Source of the DNA: an uncultured Paracoccaceae bacterium
GTDB taxonomy: Bacteria > Pseudomonadota > Alphaproteobacteria > Rhodobacterales > Rhodobacteraceae
NCBI GenBank assembly: GCA_951812615.1
Contig: CATOSU010000001.1
Location: 930,001 to 994,000, forward strand
Reading direction: 5' to 3'
DNA: 64,000 nt
In this document: in pieces, positions 24,918 to 33,892 of the stretch
Layout: every line of letters starts with the position of its first letter
Position numbering within the stretch: the stretch's first letter is position 1
Made by a program: the position numbers and the translations under genes
The notes under the pieces: model-generated
What the model was told of the DNA's origin: nothing
Databases searched by the model: none
Seen by the model: only the letters and a program-made list of their open reading frames with translations

Positions 24918-25502
24918 TTATTCGTCTTCCGCTCCGGGCAGGGTTTCGGGCCCGTCGCCCAGCGCACCGTCGATCCGGGCAATCGCCAGATCGGTCACGT
25001 CGCTGATATTGGCGCTCAGGAACACCGTGGACCGTTCCAGAATCACCGCCGCCCCGGCCTCGCGCATGAGGTTTTCCAGAATTGGCCGCGCCGTGTTGAA
25101 GAACATGACCCGGCTGGCTTCCTGCTTCTGGTTCAGCGCCCGGGCCTTTTCGTCCTGATCGTGGCGGATGGACTGCACCTTTACGTCAAAGGCATCGGCC
25201 AGAACACGGAAGGTGTCGGCCTCCATTTCTGGCCGGCGGCGGGTCAGTTCCCTTTCTTCCTCGATCAGCTCCGCCTCGATGCGCCGGTTTTCGGCGGACA
25301 AAACGGCACTGTCGGCTTCCACCTCGCGCGCCACACGCCGGCCGAACGCGCTCTCGGTAAACAGGCGGTTCGATTCGATGGTCAGGATCGGGCTCTGCGC
25401 AAGGCCCAGCTGCTGGGCCTGTGACGGCCCCGACAACATTAACAATACAAAGGCACAGATAATCCAGCTGCGCAGCCCGGATGCCGCCGCCCGCACCGCC
25501 AC
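24918..25502 (-). CDS. OmpH/Skp-family periplasmic chaperone
   Basis: 194 residues with a signal peptide (SWIICAFVLLMLSGPSQAQ). The mature part is long helical coiled coil (LSAENRRIEAELIEEERELT, QSIRHDQDEKARALNQKQEA) ending in EAGAAVILERSTVFLSANISDVTDLAI, the Skp/OmpH pattern. It escorts unfolded outer-membrane proteins to BamA, whose gene ends 4 nt upstream. The start is a GTG at 25502 with no obvious ribosome site, so translation probably depends on coupling to bamA. In related genomes fabZ and lpxA often follow; here the strand switches to tusA instead. Confidence 0.9.
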   Translation of the reverse strand: MAVRAAASGLRSWIICAFVLLMLSGPSQAQQLGLAQSPILTIESNRLFTESAFGRRVAREVEADSAVLSAENRRIEAELIEEERELTRRRPEMEADTFRVLADAFDVKVQSIRHDQDEKARALNQKQEASRVMFFNTARPILENLMREAGAAVILERSTVFLSANISDVTDLAIARIDGALGDGPETLPGAEDE

Positions 25503-25506
25503 CCGG

Positions 25507-27906
25507 TCAGAACCGGGCCGACACGGTCAGATCGAAGGTTTGCTCGTTGTCAAAGCTTTCCTTCGACAGGGCGTGCGTAAAGTTCAGCCGCAACGGGCCC
25601 AGCGCGGAATCCCAGATCAGCCCGAACCCGACGACCTGCCGGAAAGACCCGCCCGCGCCTACAATGTTCTGGCTGCAGGTGGTGCCGGCACAGCCGCCGG
25701 TGGCCGTGGTGTTCACATTGTCCAAATTCCACAGGTTGCCGATATCGTAGAACAACGACCCGCGCAGCCCCAGCTCCTCCGGCAGACCCAGCGGAAACTC
25801 GGCCTCGAACCGGGCAACGGCATAGAGGTTGCCGCCCAGCGCATCGTTGGTCGAGTAGATATCACCCGTGCCCGCGGTCACGTCGCAGACCGATCCCGGC
25901 ACGCACCGATCCACCAGCTCCCGCGGCCCGATCCCCTGCGGCTCGAACCCGCGCATCACCGACGGGCCCAGCTGGAAACGGTCAATCACGCGGCTGGAAT
26001 TGCCGCCGCGCCAGTGCAGGGCGCCGCCTTCGACCGTGGCGCGCAGCGTTATCTCTTCGTTCAGAATCTGCGTCTGCGCAATCGCTTTGGCCCGGGTCGA
26101 AAAATACTCGTTGTCACCGCCCAGCCCGGCCATGTCGGCCCCGATCTCGAACAGGAACCCCGCATTCGGGTTCAGGCCCGACAGACGGCTGTCATAAGTA
26201 TAGGTCAGGCCCAGCAGGCTGGTTGTCTGCTTGCCGCTTGCAATCTCATTGGCAATCGTGAAACCGGTCAGCTCCTGCCCCGAGGTGGTATCCCGGCTGA
26301 GCATGACGCTGTTGTTCCAGGAATAGCGCACCGCCAGCCGGCTTTGGTCGCTGATCGGAAACTGCAATGACGGATCGAAGAACGTCCGTTCCGTGTCGTA
26401 GCTGGCAAAGCTCGAATCCCGGGCCGAGAACCCCAGATCCAGATCAAGCCGCAGATCACAGCCCAGCAGAAACGGCTCGGTAAAGCCCAGAATGTATTCT
26501 TCGCTGTCCTGTGCGGTCGACAGGCTCAGCGCCAGACGCTGGCCGCGGCCAAGGAAGTTGTCTTCCGACAGCCCGATCGCAACCCCGAAGCCATCAGCCG
26601 TCGAGAACGAACCACCAAGCTGCAGTGACCCGGTCGGCTGCTCCTCCACATCGACATCCACAACCACCTTGTCCGGCGTCGTGCCTTCGCGGGCCTCGAC
26701 CTGCGTGTCGGCGAAGAAGCCCAGCACCCGGATGCGCTCGGCAGCCTGACGGATCTCACGCGGGTTGAACGGATCGCCCTCGGCCACCCGGAATTGCTGG
26801 CGCACCACCCGGTCCAGCGTGGTCGTGTTGCCCTCGATATCGATCCGCTCGATGAAAATGCGCGGCCCGCGCACCAGCGCGAATTCCACATCCAGCGTCA
26901 GGTCGCGGTCATTGCGCGAGATACGCGGCTCGACACGCAGGAAATCAACGTCATTGCGGATCGCCAGCCGTTCCAGCCGGGCAATCGAGCTTTCGATCAG
27001 CGAAGGCGAATAAACCACCCCCGGCCGCACCTTCAGCGCCCTCTGGTACTCTTCGGCATTGACCCCGGGAATTTCACTGATGGTGGTGATCTGGCCAAAC
27101 CGGAACTGCTGCCCCTCCTCGACATTCACCACCAGAAAATAGGCATCGCGTTCGCGCGTCAGTTCGGCATTGGTGCTCAGCACCCTGAAATCGACATAGC
27201 CGCGCGACAGGTAGAAATCGCGCAAGACCTGCCGGTCAAACTCCAGCCGGTCTTCGATCAGCGTGTCGCTCCGGAACAGCGCCCGCAGCACCGTCGCCTG
27301 CTTGGTTTGCAGAACCCGGCGCAGACGGCGGTCGGAAAACACGCTGTTGCCGACAAAGCTGATCCGTTCAACCTCGGTCGTGCTGCCCTCGGAAATCTCG
27401 TAGACCAGATCGACGCGATTGTCGGACCGACGGATGATGCGCGGTGTGACGGTGGCCGAAATCCGGCCCTGCTGGGAATACGCCAGCGCGATGGTGCCGG
27501 CGTCGCGCTCGGCCTGGGCCGGGTCGAACACCCGCCGCGTCGTGCTTTGAATGATCCCGCTCAGGGCATCGTCATCCAGACGCTTGTTGCCCTCGAAGCT
27601 GATCGCGTTGATCGTCGGGAATTCCTGCACCCGGATAACCAGCGTGCCGCCGCGCGGATCAAACTCCACGGTTTCGAAAAGCCCGCTGTCAAGAACCTTC
27701 TGATAGGCGTCATTCAGCTGACCGGCGGTCAGTGACTCGCCCCGGGCGATTCCCGTGTAGCTGACGATGGTGCTCGTTTCTATGCGCTGATTCCCTTCGA
27801 CCTGAACCGAAGTGAAGCGGTAGTTCTGGGCCTCTGCCCGGGTGACGAACGTGCCGAAAAGCGTTGCAATTGCTATGAAAAATACCAGATGAACCCGGCA
27901 CAACAT
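25507..27906 (-). CDS. bamA: Outer membrane protein assembly factor BamA
   Basis: 799 residues from the ATG at 27906, which begins a good signal peptide (MLCRVHLVFFIAIATLFGTF, then VTRAEAQ). A start 57 nt further up (27963) would give an unusually long n-region; neither has a clear ribosome site. Five POTRA domains (about residues 30-350, for example FTSVQVEGNQRIETSTIVSY and FIERIDIEGNTTTLDRVVRQ) precede a 16-strand barrel with SLLGLTYTYDSRLSGLNPN and the terminal VSARF. The final aromatic residue and the RGFEPQGIGPRELV loop (VRGF-like motif) are typical. Core of the beta-barrel assembly machine in the outer membrane. Confidence 0.95.
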   Translation of the reverse strand: MLCRVHLVFFIAIATLFGTFVTRAEAQNYRFTSVQVEGNQRIETSTIVSYTGIARGESLTAGQLNDAYQKVLDSGLFETVEFDPRGGTLVIRVQEFPTINAISFEGNKRLDDDALSGIIQSTTRRVFDPAQAERDAGTIALAYSQQGRISATVTPRIIRRSDNRVDLVYEISEGSTTEVERISFVGNSVFSDRRLRRVLQTKQATVLRALFRSDTLIEDRLEFDRQVLRDFYLSRGYVDFRVLSTNAELTRERDAYFLVVNVEEGQQFRFGQITTISEIPGVNAEEYQRALKVRPGVVYSPSLIESSIARLERLAIRNDVDFLRVEPRISRNDRDLTLDVEFALVRGPRIFIERIDIEGNTTTLDRVVRQQFRVAEGDPFNPREIRQAAERIRVLGFFADTQVEAREGTTPDKVVVDVDVEEQPTGSLQLGGSFSTADGFGVAIGLSEDNFLGRGQRLALSLSTAQDSEEYILGFTEPFLLGCDLRLDLDLGFSARDSSFASYDTERTFFDPSLQFPISDQSRLAVRYSWNNSVMLSRDTTSGQELTGFTIANEIASGKQTTSLLGLTYTYDSRLSGLNPNAGFLFEIGADMAGLGGDNEYFSTRAKAIAQTQILNEEITLRATVEGGALHWRGGNSSRVIDRFQLGPSVMRGFEPQGIGPRELVDRCVPGSVCDVTAGTGDIYSTNDALGGNLYAVARFEAEFPLGLPEELGLRGSLFYDIGNLWNLDNVNTTATGGCAGTTCSQNIVGAGGSFRQVVGFGLIWDSALGPLRLNFTHALSKESFDNEQTFDLTVSARF

Positions 27907-27988
27907 GTAGCAGGTTACACGTCGCCGACTGCAGGATATACCCGCATTTTTGCCCAGACCCATATTTTCGACCCAACGTTTGGCAGAC

Positions 27989-28027
27989 TACTCAGACCTG
28001 AGTATCGGGATAATACGGTGTTGTCAA
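27989..28027 (-). promoter_or_regulatory. Possible bamA promoter with overlapping inverted repeat
   Basis: On the minus strand TTGACA (28027-28022) is a perfect -35, but the hexamer 17 nt further (TACTCA) is a poor -10. That hexamer lies in an inverted repeat, TACTCAG / CTGAGTA around two bases (27989-28004). This could be a repressor or activator site over a weak promoter between the upstream terminator and bamA. Motif reading only. Confidence 0.3.
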
Positions 28028-28035
28028 AACAGCAA

Positions 28036-28069
28036 AAAGACCCACAGGTGCAACCACCTGCGGGTCTTT
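28036..28069 (-). terminator. Intrinsic terminator downstream of the 41-aa gene
   Basis: A strong stem AAAGACCC-CAGGT / ACCTG-GGGTCTTT (14 bp with one mismatch, 6-nt loop). On the minus strand it is followed by TTTTTGCTGTTTT. It lies 23 nt beyond the stop of the small gene and would separate rseP and the 41-aa gene from bamA, forcing bamA to have its own promoter. Confidence 0.65.
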
Positions 28070-28091
28070 GCCGAGGGAATTGGGATCGGGG

Positions 28092-28217
28092 TCAGAGGCT
28101 GCCGATATAGGCCCCTGTCAGAAGGGCGATGATCAGCACCACAAGGTTGATCATCAGTTCCAGATTCAACCGGAAGACCAGGCCAAGACCGCGATATGAC
28201 TGCTGCAGAGTGGACAT
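28092..28217 (-). CDS. 41-residue membrane microprotein between rseP and bamA
   Basis: The 41-residue product begins MSTLQQSYRGLGLVFRLNLE and then continues as one hydrophobic helix (LMINLVVLIIALLTGAYIGSL). GGAG lies 8 nt before the ATG, giving a good ribosome site. It sits in the 653-nt rseP-bamA interval and is followed by a strong terminator (28036-28069). The short amphipathic start plus a single membrane segment is typical of regulatory microproteins. I recall similar small proteins in Rhodobacteraceae but no function. Confidence 0.7.
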   Translation of the reverse strand: MSTLQQSYRGLGLVFRLNLELMINLVVLIIALLTGAYIGSL

Positions 28218-28307
28218 TTTCACCGCTCCATTCGAATTACCTGCAATCAGAACTAGTTGGTGAATGTGGCAACACTAGGGCGTGTTCGCAGCTTTAGAGT
28301 GGACCGG

Positions 28308-29654
28308 TCAGGGGCAGAACAGATCGTTGCCCAGTGCAAACACCATCAGCGTCAGAATCAGCGCGATCCCGACTGACATCATGATCCGCAGCGCGCCGTC
28401 GCTGGGCGGACGACCCGCCACCGCCTCGTAGGCATAAAACACCAGATGCCCGCCATCCAGCGCCGGGATCGGGAACAGGTTCAGCAGCCCGACCGCCGTT
28501 GACAGAACAGCAATGAACCACACAAAGCTCTGCGTGCCCTGCGACGCCATGGCACCGGATGTCTCAGCAATCCCCAGCGGGCCCGAGATGTTGCAGGTGC
28601 TGATCGCCCCGGTCACCATATGCCACAGCCCCGAAACCGAACTGCGCACGATCCGCCATGTCTGAACCACCGCGCCGGTCACCGCGTCGGCCGGACCGGT
28701 GGCCACGGTTGCCGGCTCAAATGCCATGCCGCCGACAATGCCGATGCGCCAATGGGTGACAAAGCCACCCTGCTCCTGCGGCTCGTCCGTGCGCCGCGGG
28801 GCCAGCGTGAATTTCAGCGTCTCACCGCCCCGGAACACGTCCAGCAACAGCGGTCGCCCGTCCGAGCTTTCGACAGCGGTCTTGAGCTGATCGAAGGCAA
28901 ACACCGCCTCGCCGTCAACCGCGACGATCACGTCACCCGGCCGCAGCCCGCTGTCATGGGCCGCGCTGCGCGGCGCCACCTGCGTGACCTGTGCCGGGAA
29001 CAGGAACGGCCCGTCCACACTCAGCGTCTGACCGTCCCGGCGCACCCCGTAGTTCAGCACCGGCTCCCGCGGCAGCGCGCGGCTGAACGTCGTCCACGAC
29101 GCATCCGTATACGACGGCACCTGCGCGCCATTGATGCTCAGGATCTCGTCACCGGGCTGCAGCTGCAGGTTTCCACCGGGCAGCGTGCGCAGATCCCCCA
29201 CCGTCAGCGGATCGCGGATTTCGCCCTGCGAAAAGAAGATCAGCGCAAAAACGATGATGGACATGGCGAAATTGAACACCGGGCCTGCCGCCACAGTGGC
29301 CGACCGCGCCCATAACGGCGCCCCGTGCATCGTGCGCCTCAGCGCGGCGGGATCGGCCGCCGCCTCCATGGCTTCGTCATCCTTGCCCGAGGCCGCATTG
29401 GCATCACCCAGAAACCGGACATATCCGCCAAACGGCAGCGCCGCGAGCTGCCAGCGCGTGCCGCGCTTGTCCACGCGGCTCCACAACACCGGCCCGAAAC
29501 CGATCGAAAACACCTCGGCATGAATGCCGGACAGCCGGCCCACGATGTAATGGCCATATTCGTGCACCGCGACGATGATCGATAGCGCAACAACAAAAGC
29601 CAGCACCGTGTAGGCAATGCCGCCAAACTGCGGGATCAGCGAAGTCGGGTCCAA
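28308..29654 (-). CDS. rseP: Site-2 intramembrane zinc protease RseP
   Basis: 448 residues. VAVHEYGHYIVGRL (HExxH, near residue 31) and LNLFPIPALDGGHLVFY (NxxPxPxLDGG, near 395) are the intramembrane catalytic motifs; two PDZ domains lie between (PGDEILSINGAQVPSY and RPGDVIVAVDGEAVF). It cleaves membrane anti-sigma or signal-peptide remnants in the envelope stress response. It follows dxr by 4 nt and belongs to the pyrH-to-bamA minus-strand cluster. Confidence 0.95.
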   Translation of the reverse strand: MDPTSLIPQFGGIAYTVLAFVVALSIIVAVHEYGHYIVGRLSGIHAEVFSIGFGPVLWSRVDKRGTRWQLAALPFGGYVRFLGDANAASGKDDEAMEAAADPAALRRTMHGAPLWARSATVAAGPVFNFAMSIIVFALIFFSQGEIRDPLTVGDLRTLPGGNLQLQPGDEILSINGAQVPSYTDASWTTFSRALPREPVLNYGVRRDGQTLSVDGPFLFPAQVTQVAPRSAAHDSGLRPGDVIVAVDGEAVFAFDQLKTAVESSDGRPLLLDVFRGGETLKFTLAPRRTDEPQEQGGFVTHWRIGIVGGMAFEPATVATGPADAVTGAVVQTWRIVRSSVSGLWHMVTGAISTCNISGPLGIAETSGAMASQGTQSFVWFIAVLSTAVGLLNLFPIPALDGGHLVFYAYEAVAGRPPSDGALRIMMSVGIALILTLMVFALGNDLFCP

Positions 29655-29658
29655 AACG

Positions 29659-30831
29659 TCATCCTGCTCTTTTCGCCATCACTGACATGGCACATTGTCT
29701 GGCCAGATGGTCTGTTTTGCCGACGTTATCAAGTGTCATTGCGGCATCAATAAGGCCGGGCTGCGCTTCTGTGTGCTCCAGAACCGCCTCGACAACGGTG
29801 CTCATGTCCGAAAACCCGATCTGCCCGGCGATAAATGCATCCAGCGCGGTTTCCTTGGCGGCATTGAACACCGCGCCCGACAAACCGCCCCGCGCCATCA
29901 CCTGCCGCGCCAGCCGCAGCGCCGGATAGCGCGCATCGTCTGGCGCCCGGAACGTCATCTGCGCCACCTTCGCCAGATCCAGTCGCTCGACCGGCAGCGA
30001 CCTGCGCTCGGGCCAGTGCAGCGCATAGCCGATGGCGTGTCGCATATCCGGCGCCCCGACATGCGCCATCAGCGCCCCGTCGCGGAACCCGACCAGCGCA
30101 TGGATCAGCGATTCCGGATGCACGATCACCTCGATCTTCTCCGGCGACACGCCGAAAAACTCCCGCGTTTCAATCAGCTCCAGCGCCTTGTTGAACATCG
30201 ACGCGCTGTCGATCGTGATCCGCTGCCCCATGGCCCAGTTGGGATGCGTGGACGCCTCGGCCGGGGTGGCAACAGCCAGCCGCTCCAGCGGCCAGTCGCG
30301 GAAAGCGCCGCCGCTGGCGGTGATCACGATACGCTCAACCGCCGACAGATCCTCACCCACCAGCGCCTGAAAAATGGCGGAATGCTCGCTGTCCACCGGC
30401 AACAGCCGGGCGCCATGCGCCCGCGCGGTCTCCATCACCAGTGCCCCGGCACAGACCAGCGTTTCCTTGTTGGCCAGCGCCAGCGTCGCCCCCTGCCGCA
30501 GCGCAATCAGCCCGGGTTCCAGCCCCGCCGCCCCGACAATGGCCGACATCACCCAGTCCGCCGGCCGGGCCGCAGCCTCCAGCAGCGCGTCGGCACCTGC
30601 CGCGGCCTCCACGTCCGATCCCGCCAGCGCGCCGCACAGTTCGTCATAACATTCGGGATAGGCCGTCACCGCCACGTTGGCCCTCAGCCGCCGGGCATCC
30701 GCGGCCAGCTGCGCGATGTTGCGCCCACCGGTCAGCGCCACCACCTGATAGGCCGTCGGGTCGCGCGCAATCAGATCGATCGTGTTCTGCCCGATCGACC
30801 CCGTCGCCCCGAAAACTGAAACCCGTCGCAC
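29659..30831 (-). CDS. dxr: 1-deoxy-D-xylulose 5-phosphate reductoisomerase
   Basis: 390 residues. The NADPH motif RRVSVFGATGSIGQNT starts the protein; ALANKETLVCAGALV and PVDSEHSAIFQALVGE (metal-binding D and E with flanking S) are the catalytic core; VIVHPESLIHALVGF is the flexible-loop end. It makes MEP in the non-mevalonate isoprenoid pathway. The GTG start at 30831 overlaps the cdsA stop codon by 1 nt, so translation is coupled. UppS two genes upstream uses the isoprenoids made from its product. Confidence 0.96.
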   Translation of the reverse strand: MRRVSVFGATGSIGQNTIDLIARDPTAYQVVALTGGRNIAQLAADARRLRANVAVTAYPECYDELCGALAGSDVEAAAGADALLEAAARPADWVMSAIVGAAGLEPGLIALRQGATLALANKETLVCAGALVMETARAHGARLLPVDSEHSAIFQALVGEDLSAVERIVITASGGAFRDWPLERLAVATPAEASTHPNWAMGQRITIDSASMFNKALELIETREFFGVSPEKIEVIVHPESLIHALVGFRDGALMAHVGAPDMRHAIGYALHWPERRSLPVERLDLAKVAQMTFRAPDDARYPALRLARQVMARGGLSGAVFNAAKETALDAFIAGQIGFSDMSTVVEAVLEHTEAQPGLIDAAMTLDNVGKTDHLARQCAMSVMAKRAG

Positions 30832-31622
30832 TACATGACCCCCGGCGGATATCCGGTCACTTCCATCACGATCAGCACCAGCACCGACGCCCCGAGCATA
30901 CCGTCAAACCGGTCGAAAATGCCACCATGGCCGGGGATCAGCGCTGAACTGTCCTTCACCCCCACATGGCGCTTGACCGCGCTTTCGGCAATATCCCCCA
31001 TCTGCGACGCAAAGGACGCAACCACCGACAGCGCCACCAACAGCACGCCACCGGGCAGAACGCTGGTGAACGCCAGCCCCACAACCGCCGCCAGCGCCCA
31101 GCCCGCCATCGTCCCGGACCATGTCTTTTTCGGGCTGATCGCCGGCCAGAATTTCGGCCCGCCCAGAAGCCGGCCGGCGAAATACCCGGCGATGTCGGTG
31201 GCCGCCACCGTCAGGATCAGCCACAACATCCACGTGAACCCGAATTCCGACCGCACCGACGCCATGCCGAACCCGGCCAGCAGGATGAAAAACGCGTAAG
31301 GTACGAAAATCCGCCGCTGCACTTTCAGCAGAAGCCATCCCAGCACCGCCGGGATCAGCAGCGTCGGCAACGCCAGCCCGGCGGGAAACCAGATCGCCAG
31401 CACCGAGCACAGAGTGGTCAGCACACCCAGCCCGCCCGACACCTCGGGCCGGTCGGGCGCCAGCATGCGCACCAGCTCCCACATGATCCCGCCACAGGCA
31501 AGCGCCACGAACCAGATGAAGATCCAGCCGCCGGCCCACACCGCCCCCAGCCCCAGCGCCGCCAGCGCCAGACCCGACACCATCCGCATGGCAAGGTCGG
31601 ACCAGCGTCCCTCTGCGCTCAT
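30831..31622 (-). CDS. cdsA: Phosphatidate cytidylyltransferase
   Basis: 263 residues from the ATG at 31622, which overlaps the uppS stop (ATGA). Multiple membrane helices and the C-terminal CDP-alcohol signature near residues 205-235 (SQMGDIAESAVKRHVGVKDS followed by SALIPGHGGIFDRFDGML) with the conserved D and K residues identify CdsA. It makes CDP-diacylglycerol at the inner membrane for phospholipid synthesis. A frame extending upstream to 31670 lies in uppS and is not used. Confidence 0.94.
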   Translation of the reverse strand: MSAEGRWSDLAMRMVSGLALAALGLGAVWAGGWIFIWFVALACGGIMWELVRMLAPDRPEVSGGLGVLTTLCSVLAIWFPAGLALPTLLIPAVLGWLLLKVQRRIFVPYAFFILLAGFGMASVRSEFGFTWMLWLILTVAATDIAGYFAGRLLGGPKFWPAISPKKTWSGTMAGWALAAVVGLAFTSVLPGGVLLVALSVVASFASQMGDIAESAVKRHVGVKDSSALIPGHGGIFDRFDGMLGASVLVLIVMEVTGYPPGVM

Positions 31623-32356
31623 GCCTTGACGGTCCCAAAGCGACGGTCGCGTGCACCGTAACCGGCGCAAAGGCGTCCGAATTCAGCCGCGGTAAAGTCG
31701 GGCCACAGCGTGTCGATGAACTCGTATTCGGAATAGGCCGACTGCCACAGCAGAAAGTTCGAAATCCGCGCCTCGCCGCTGGTCCGGATCACCAGATCGG
31801 GATCGGGCAGCACGCGGGTATCGAGATACCGCGGCAGGGTTTCCTCGTCCACGTCCCCCGGCTGCAGCTTGCCATCGGCCACATCCTGCGCCAGCCGCCG
31901 TGTCGCGCGGGCCACCTCGTCGCGGCCGCCGTAATTGATCGCGATGGTCAGCTGCACACCGTCATTCTGGCCGGTCAGCGTCTCCAGCTGATCCATCAGT
32001 TTGACCAGCTTGTCATCCAGCCGCACCCGGTCGCCGATGAACCGCACGCGCACGTTCTTTTCATTCAGTGCCTTGGTTTCCTGCGTGATATAGCGCCGGA
32101 ACAGGCTCATCAGCCCGGCCACTTCAACCTGTGTCCGCTTCCAGTTCTCGGTCGAAAATGCAAAGATGGTCAGATACTTGACACCCAGATCCTCGCAGGC
32201 TTCGACCACCTCGCGGACCCGCTTGGCCCCGGCGTGATGACCAAACAGTCTTGGCCGCCCGCGGGCCTGTGCCCAGCGCCCGTTGCCATCCATGATGATC
32301 GCCACGTGTCGCGGACCGCCGGATTGTTCTGCCTGCTCGGGCATCGCCTGATCCAT
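31619..32356 (-). CDS. uppS: Isoprenyl transferase (undecaprenyl diphosphate synthase family)
   Basis: 245 residues. The catalytic IIMDGNGRWAQARGRPRLFG segment, with D after IIM, and the C-terminal RTSGEARISNFLLWQSAYSE and DTLWPDF segments are characteristic of cis-prenyltransferases. It builds the C55 lipid carrier for peptidoglycan and other envelope polymers. The start at 32356 has GGAG at 8 nt; a start at 32440 would overlap frr. It lies 28 nt after frr and overlaps cdsA. Confidence 0.95.
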   Translation of the reverse strand: MDQAMPEQAEQSGGPRHVAIIMDGNGRWAQARGRPRLFGHHAGAKRVREVVEACEDLGVKYLTIFAFSTENWKRTQVEVAGLMSLFRRYITQETKALNEKNVRVRFIGDRVRLDDKLVKLMDQLETLTGQNDGVQLTIAINYGGRDEVARATRRLAQDVADGKLQPGDVDEETLPRYLDTRVLPDPDLVIRTSGEARISNFLLWQSAYSEYEFIDTLWPDFTAAEFGRLCAGYGARDRRFGTVKA

Positions 32357-32384
32357 TTCTTCAGCTCCGCCCGGCCGGTCCGTT

Positions 32385-32951
32385 TCAGACCTGCATGATC
32401 TCGGCCTGTTTCGTTTCCAGCGCGGCATCCACTGCCGCAACGTGGTTGTCGGTCAGCTCCTGCACCTCGGTTTCCCAGAACTTCTGATCGTCCTCGGACA
32501 CGGTGCCGTCGCTCTTGGCCTTCTTGATCTGGTCCATCCCGTCACGGCGCACGTTGCGGATCGCCACCCGCGCGCTTTCGGCATATTGCCCGGCCACCTT
32601 GGTCAGCTCGCGCCGGCGTTCCTCGTTCAGCTCCGGGATCGGCAGCATGATGATGGTGCCGTTCAGCTGCGGATTGATCCCCAGCCCGCTCTCCCGGATT
32701 GCCTTTTCCACCTTGCTGACCAGCGACTTGTCCCAGACATTGACGGTCACCATCCGCGATTCGGGCACGTTCACGGTGCCGACCTGGTTGATCGGCGTCG
32801 TCGCCCCATAGGCGTCCACCATGATCGGTTCCAGCATCGACGCACTGGCCCGTCCGGTCCTGAGCGACGCAAATTCTGTCCGCAGCGCCGCCATCGCCCC
32901 ATCCATACGGCGTTCCAGATCATCAGTGTCCAGCATAAACTCGTCTGACAT
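32385..32951 (-). CDS. frr: Ribosome recycling factor
   Basis: 188 residues. [21 protein letters not shown] (near residue 30), the PLNQVG-like stretch [20 protein letters not shown], and the C-terminal RREL-TKV helix ([20 protein letters not shown]) are all standard RRF features, and the length is normal. It releases ribosomes from mRNA after termination together with EF-G. AGGGAG precedes the ATG at about 10 nt. pyrH lies 47 nt upstream. Confidence 0.97.
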   Translation of the reverse strand: MSDEFMLDTDDLERRMDGAMAALRTEFASLRTGRASASMLEPIMVDAYGATTPINQVGTVNVPESRMVTVNVWDKSLVSKVEKAIRESGLGINPQLNGTIIMLPIPELNEERRRELTKVAGQYAESARVAIRNVRRDGMDQIKKAKSDGTVSEDDQKFWETEVQELTDNHVAAVDAALETKQAEIMQV

Positions 32952-32998
32952 GCGCCGGTTCTCCCTCGGTCTTCGTGCGGTTTTCCCGCTCTATAGCG

Positions 32999-33745
32999 TC
33001 AACCATGCACCTTTGTATAGGTGCCCTCCCCGGCCAGAATGCCCCGGAACCCCCCCGGTTCGTCCAGCGAAAAAACGATGATCGGCAGGTTATTGTCCCG
33101 CGCCAGCGCGATGGCCGAGGCGTCCATAACCCCCAGCCGCTTGGCCAGCACGTCATCATAGCTCACTGTGTCATAGCGTTTTGCATCGTCGAATTTGACC
33201 GGGTCCTTGTCGTAAACCCCGTCCACCTTCGTGCCCTTGAAAATCGCCTCACAAGACATTTCGTTGGCGCGCAGCGTCGCCGCGGTGTCGGTGGTGAAAT
33301 AGGGGTTCCCGGTCCCGGCAGCAAAAATGCAGACCCGCTTCTTCTCAAGGTGCCGCACCGCGCGGCGGCGGATGTAAGGCTCGGCCACCTCATCCATGCG
33401 GATCGCGCTGATGACCCGCGTAAACACCCCCAGCGCCTCCAGCGCCGACTGCATCGCCAGCGCATTCATCACCGTTGCCAGCATCCCCATGTAATCGGCC
33501 GTCGTGCGTTCCATCCCCTGCGCCGATCCGCTGAGCCCGCGAAAGATGTTGCCGCCGCCGATCACCATGCAGATCTCGACGCCAAGGTCATGCACCGACT
33601 TCACCTCTTCGGCTATGCGCTGCACCGTTGGCGGATGCAGGCCGAACCCCTGATCGCCAATCAGGGCCTCGCCGGAAATCTTCAGCATGACCCGCTTGTA
33701 GGCCGGCTGTTGCGCCGTAGATGGGTCTGTCGATGTGGGGGTCAT
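32999..33745 (-). CDS. pyrH: UMP kinase
   Basis: 248 residues, amino acid kinase fold. [19 protein letters not shown] at the start, [20 protein letters not shown] in the middle, and [20 protein letters not shown] are the hallmark motifs of bacterial PyrH. It phosphorylates UMP to UDP. GGAG lies 7 nt before the ATG. First gene of the minus-strand cluster ending with ompH; divergent from miaA with 147 nt between. Confidence 0.97.
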   Translation of the reverse strand: MTPTSTDPSTAQQPAYKRVMLKISGEALIGDQGFGLHPPTVQRIAEEVKSVHDLGVEICMVIGGGNIFRGLSGSAQGMERTTADYMGMLATVMNALAMQSALEALGVFTRVISAIRMDEVAEPYIRRRAVRHLEKKRVCIFAAGTGNPYFTTDTAATLRANEMSCEAIFKGTKVDGVYDKDPVKFDDAKRYDTVSYDDVLAKRLGVMDASAIALARDNNLPIIVFSLDEPGGFRGILAGEGTYTKVHG

Positions 33746-33892
33746 GTTGCGCTCCGCTGAGAACCGGGATTATCTGGCGGCTTAATGTCCGAAATCGCGC
33801 CATGGCGCAATGCACCCCGGTGCATCAGGAAGGGATTGCCGAATGAGACCGGACAGCGCGCCTGAAACCTGCGACCGCCACGGCGGCGGCTG

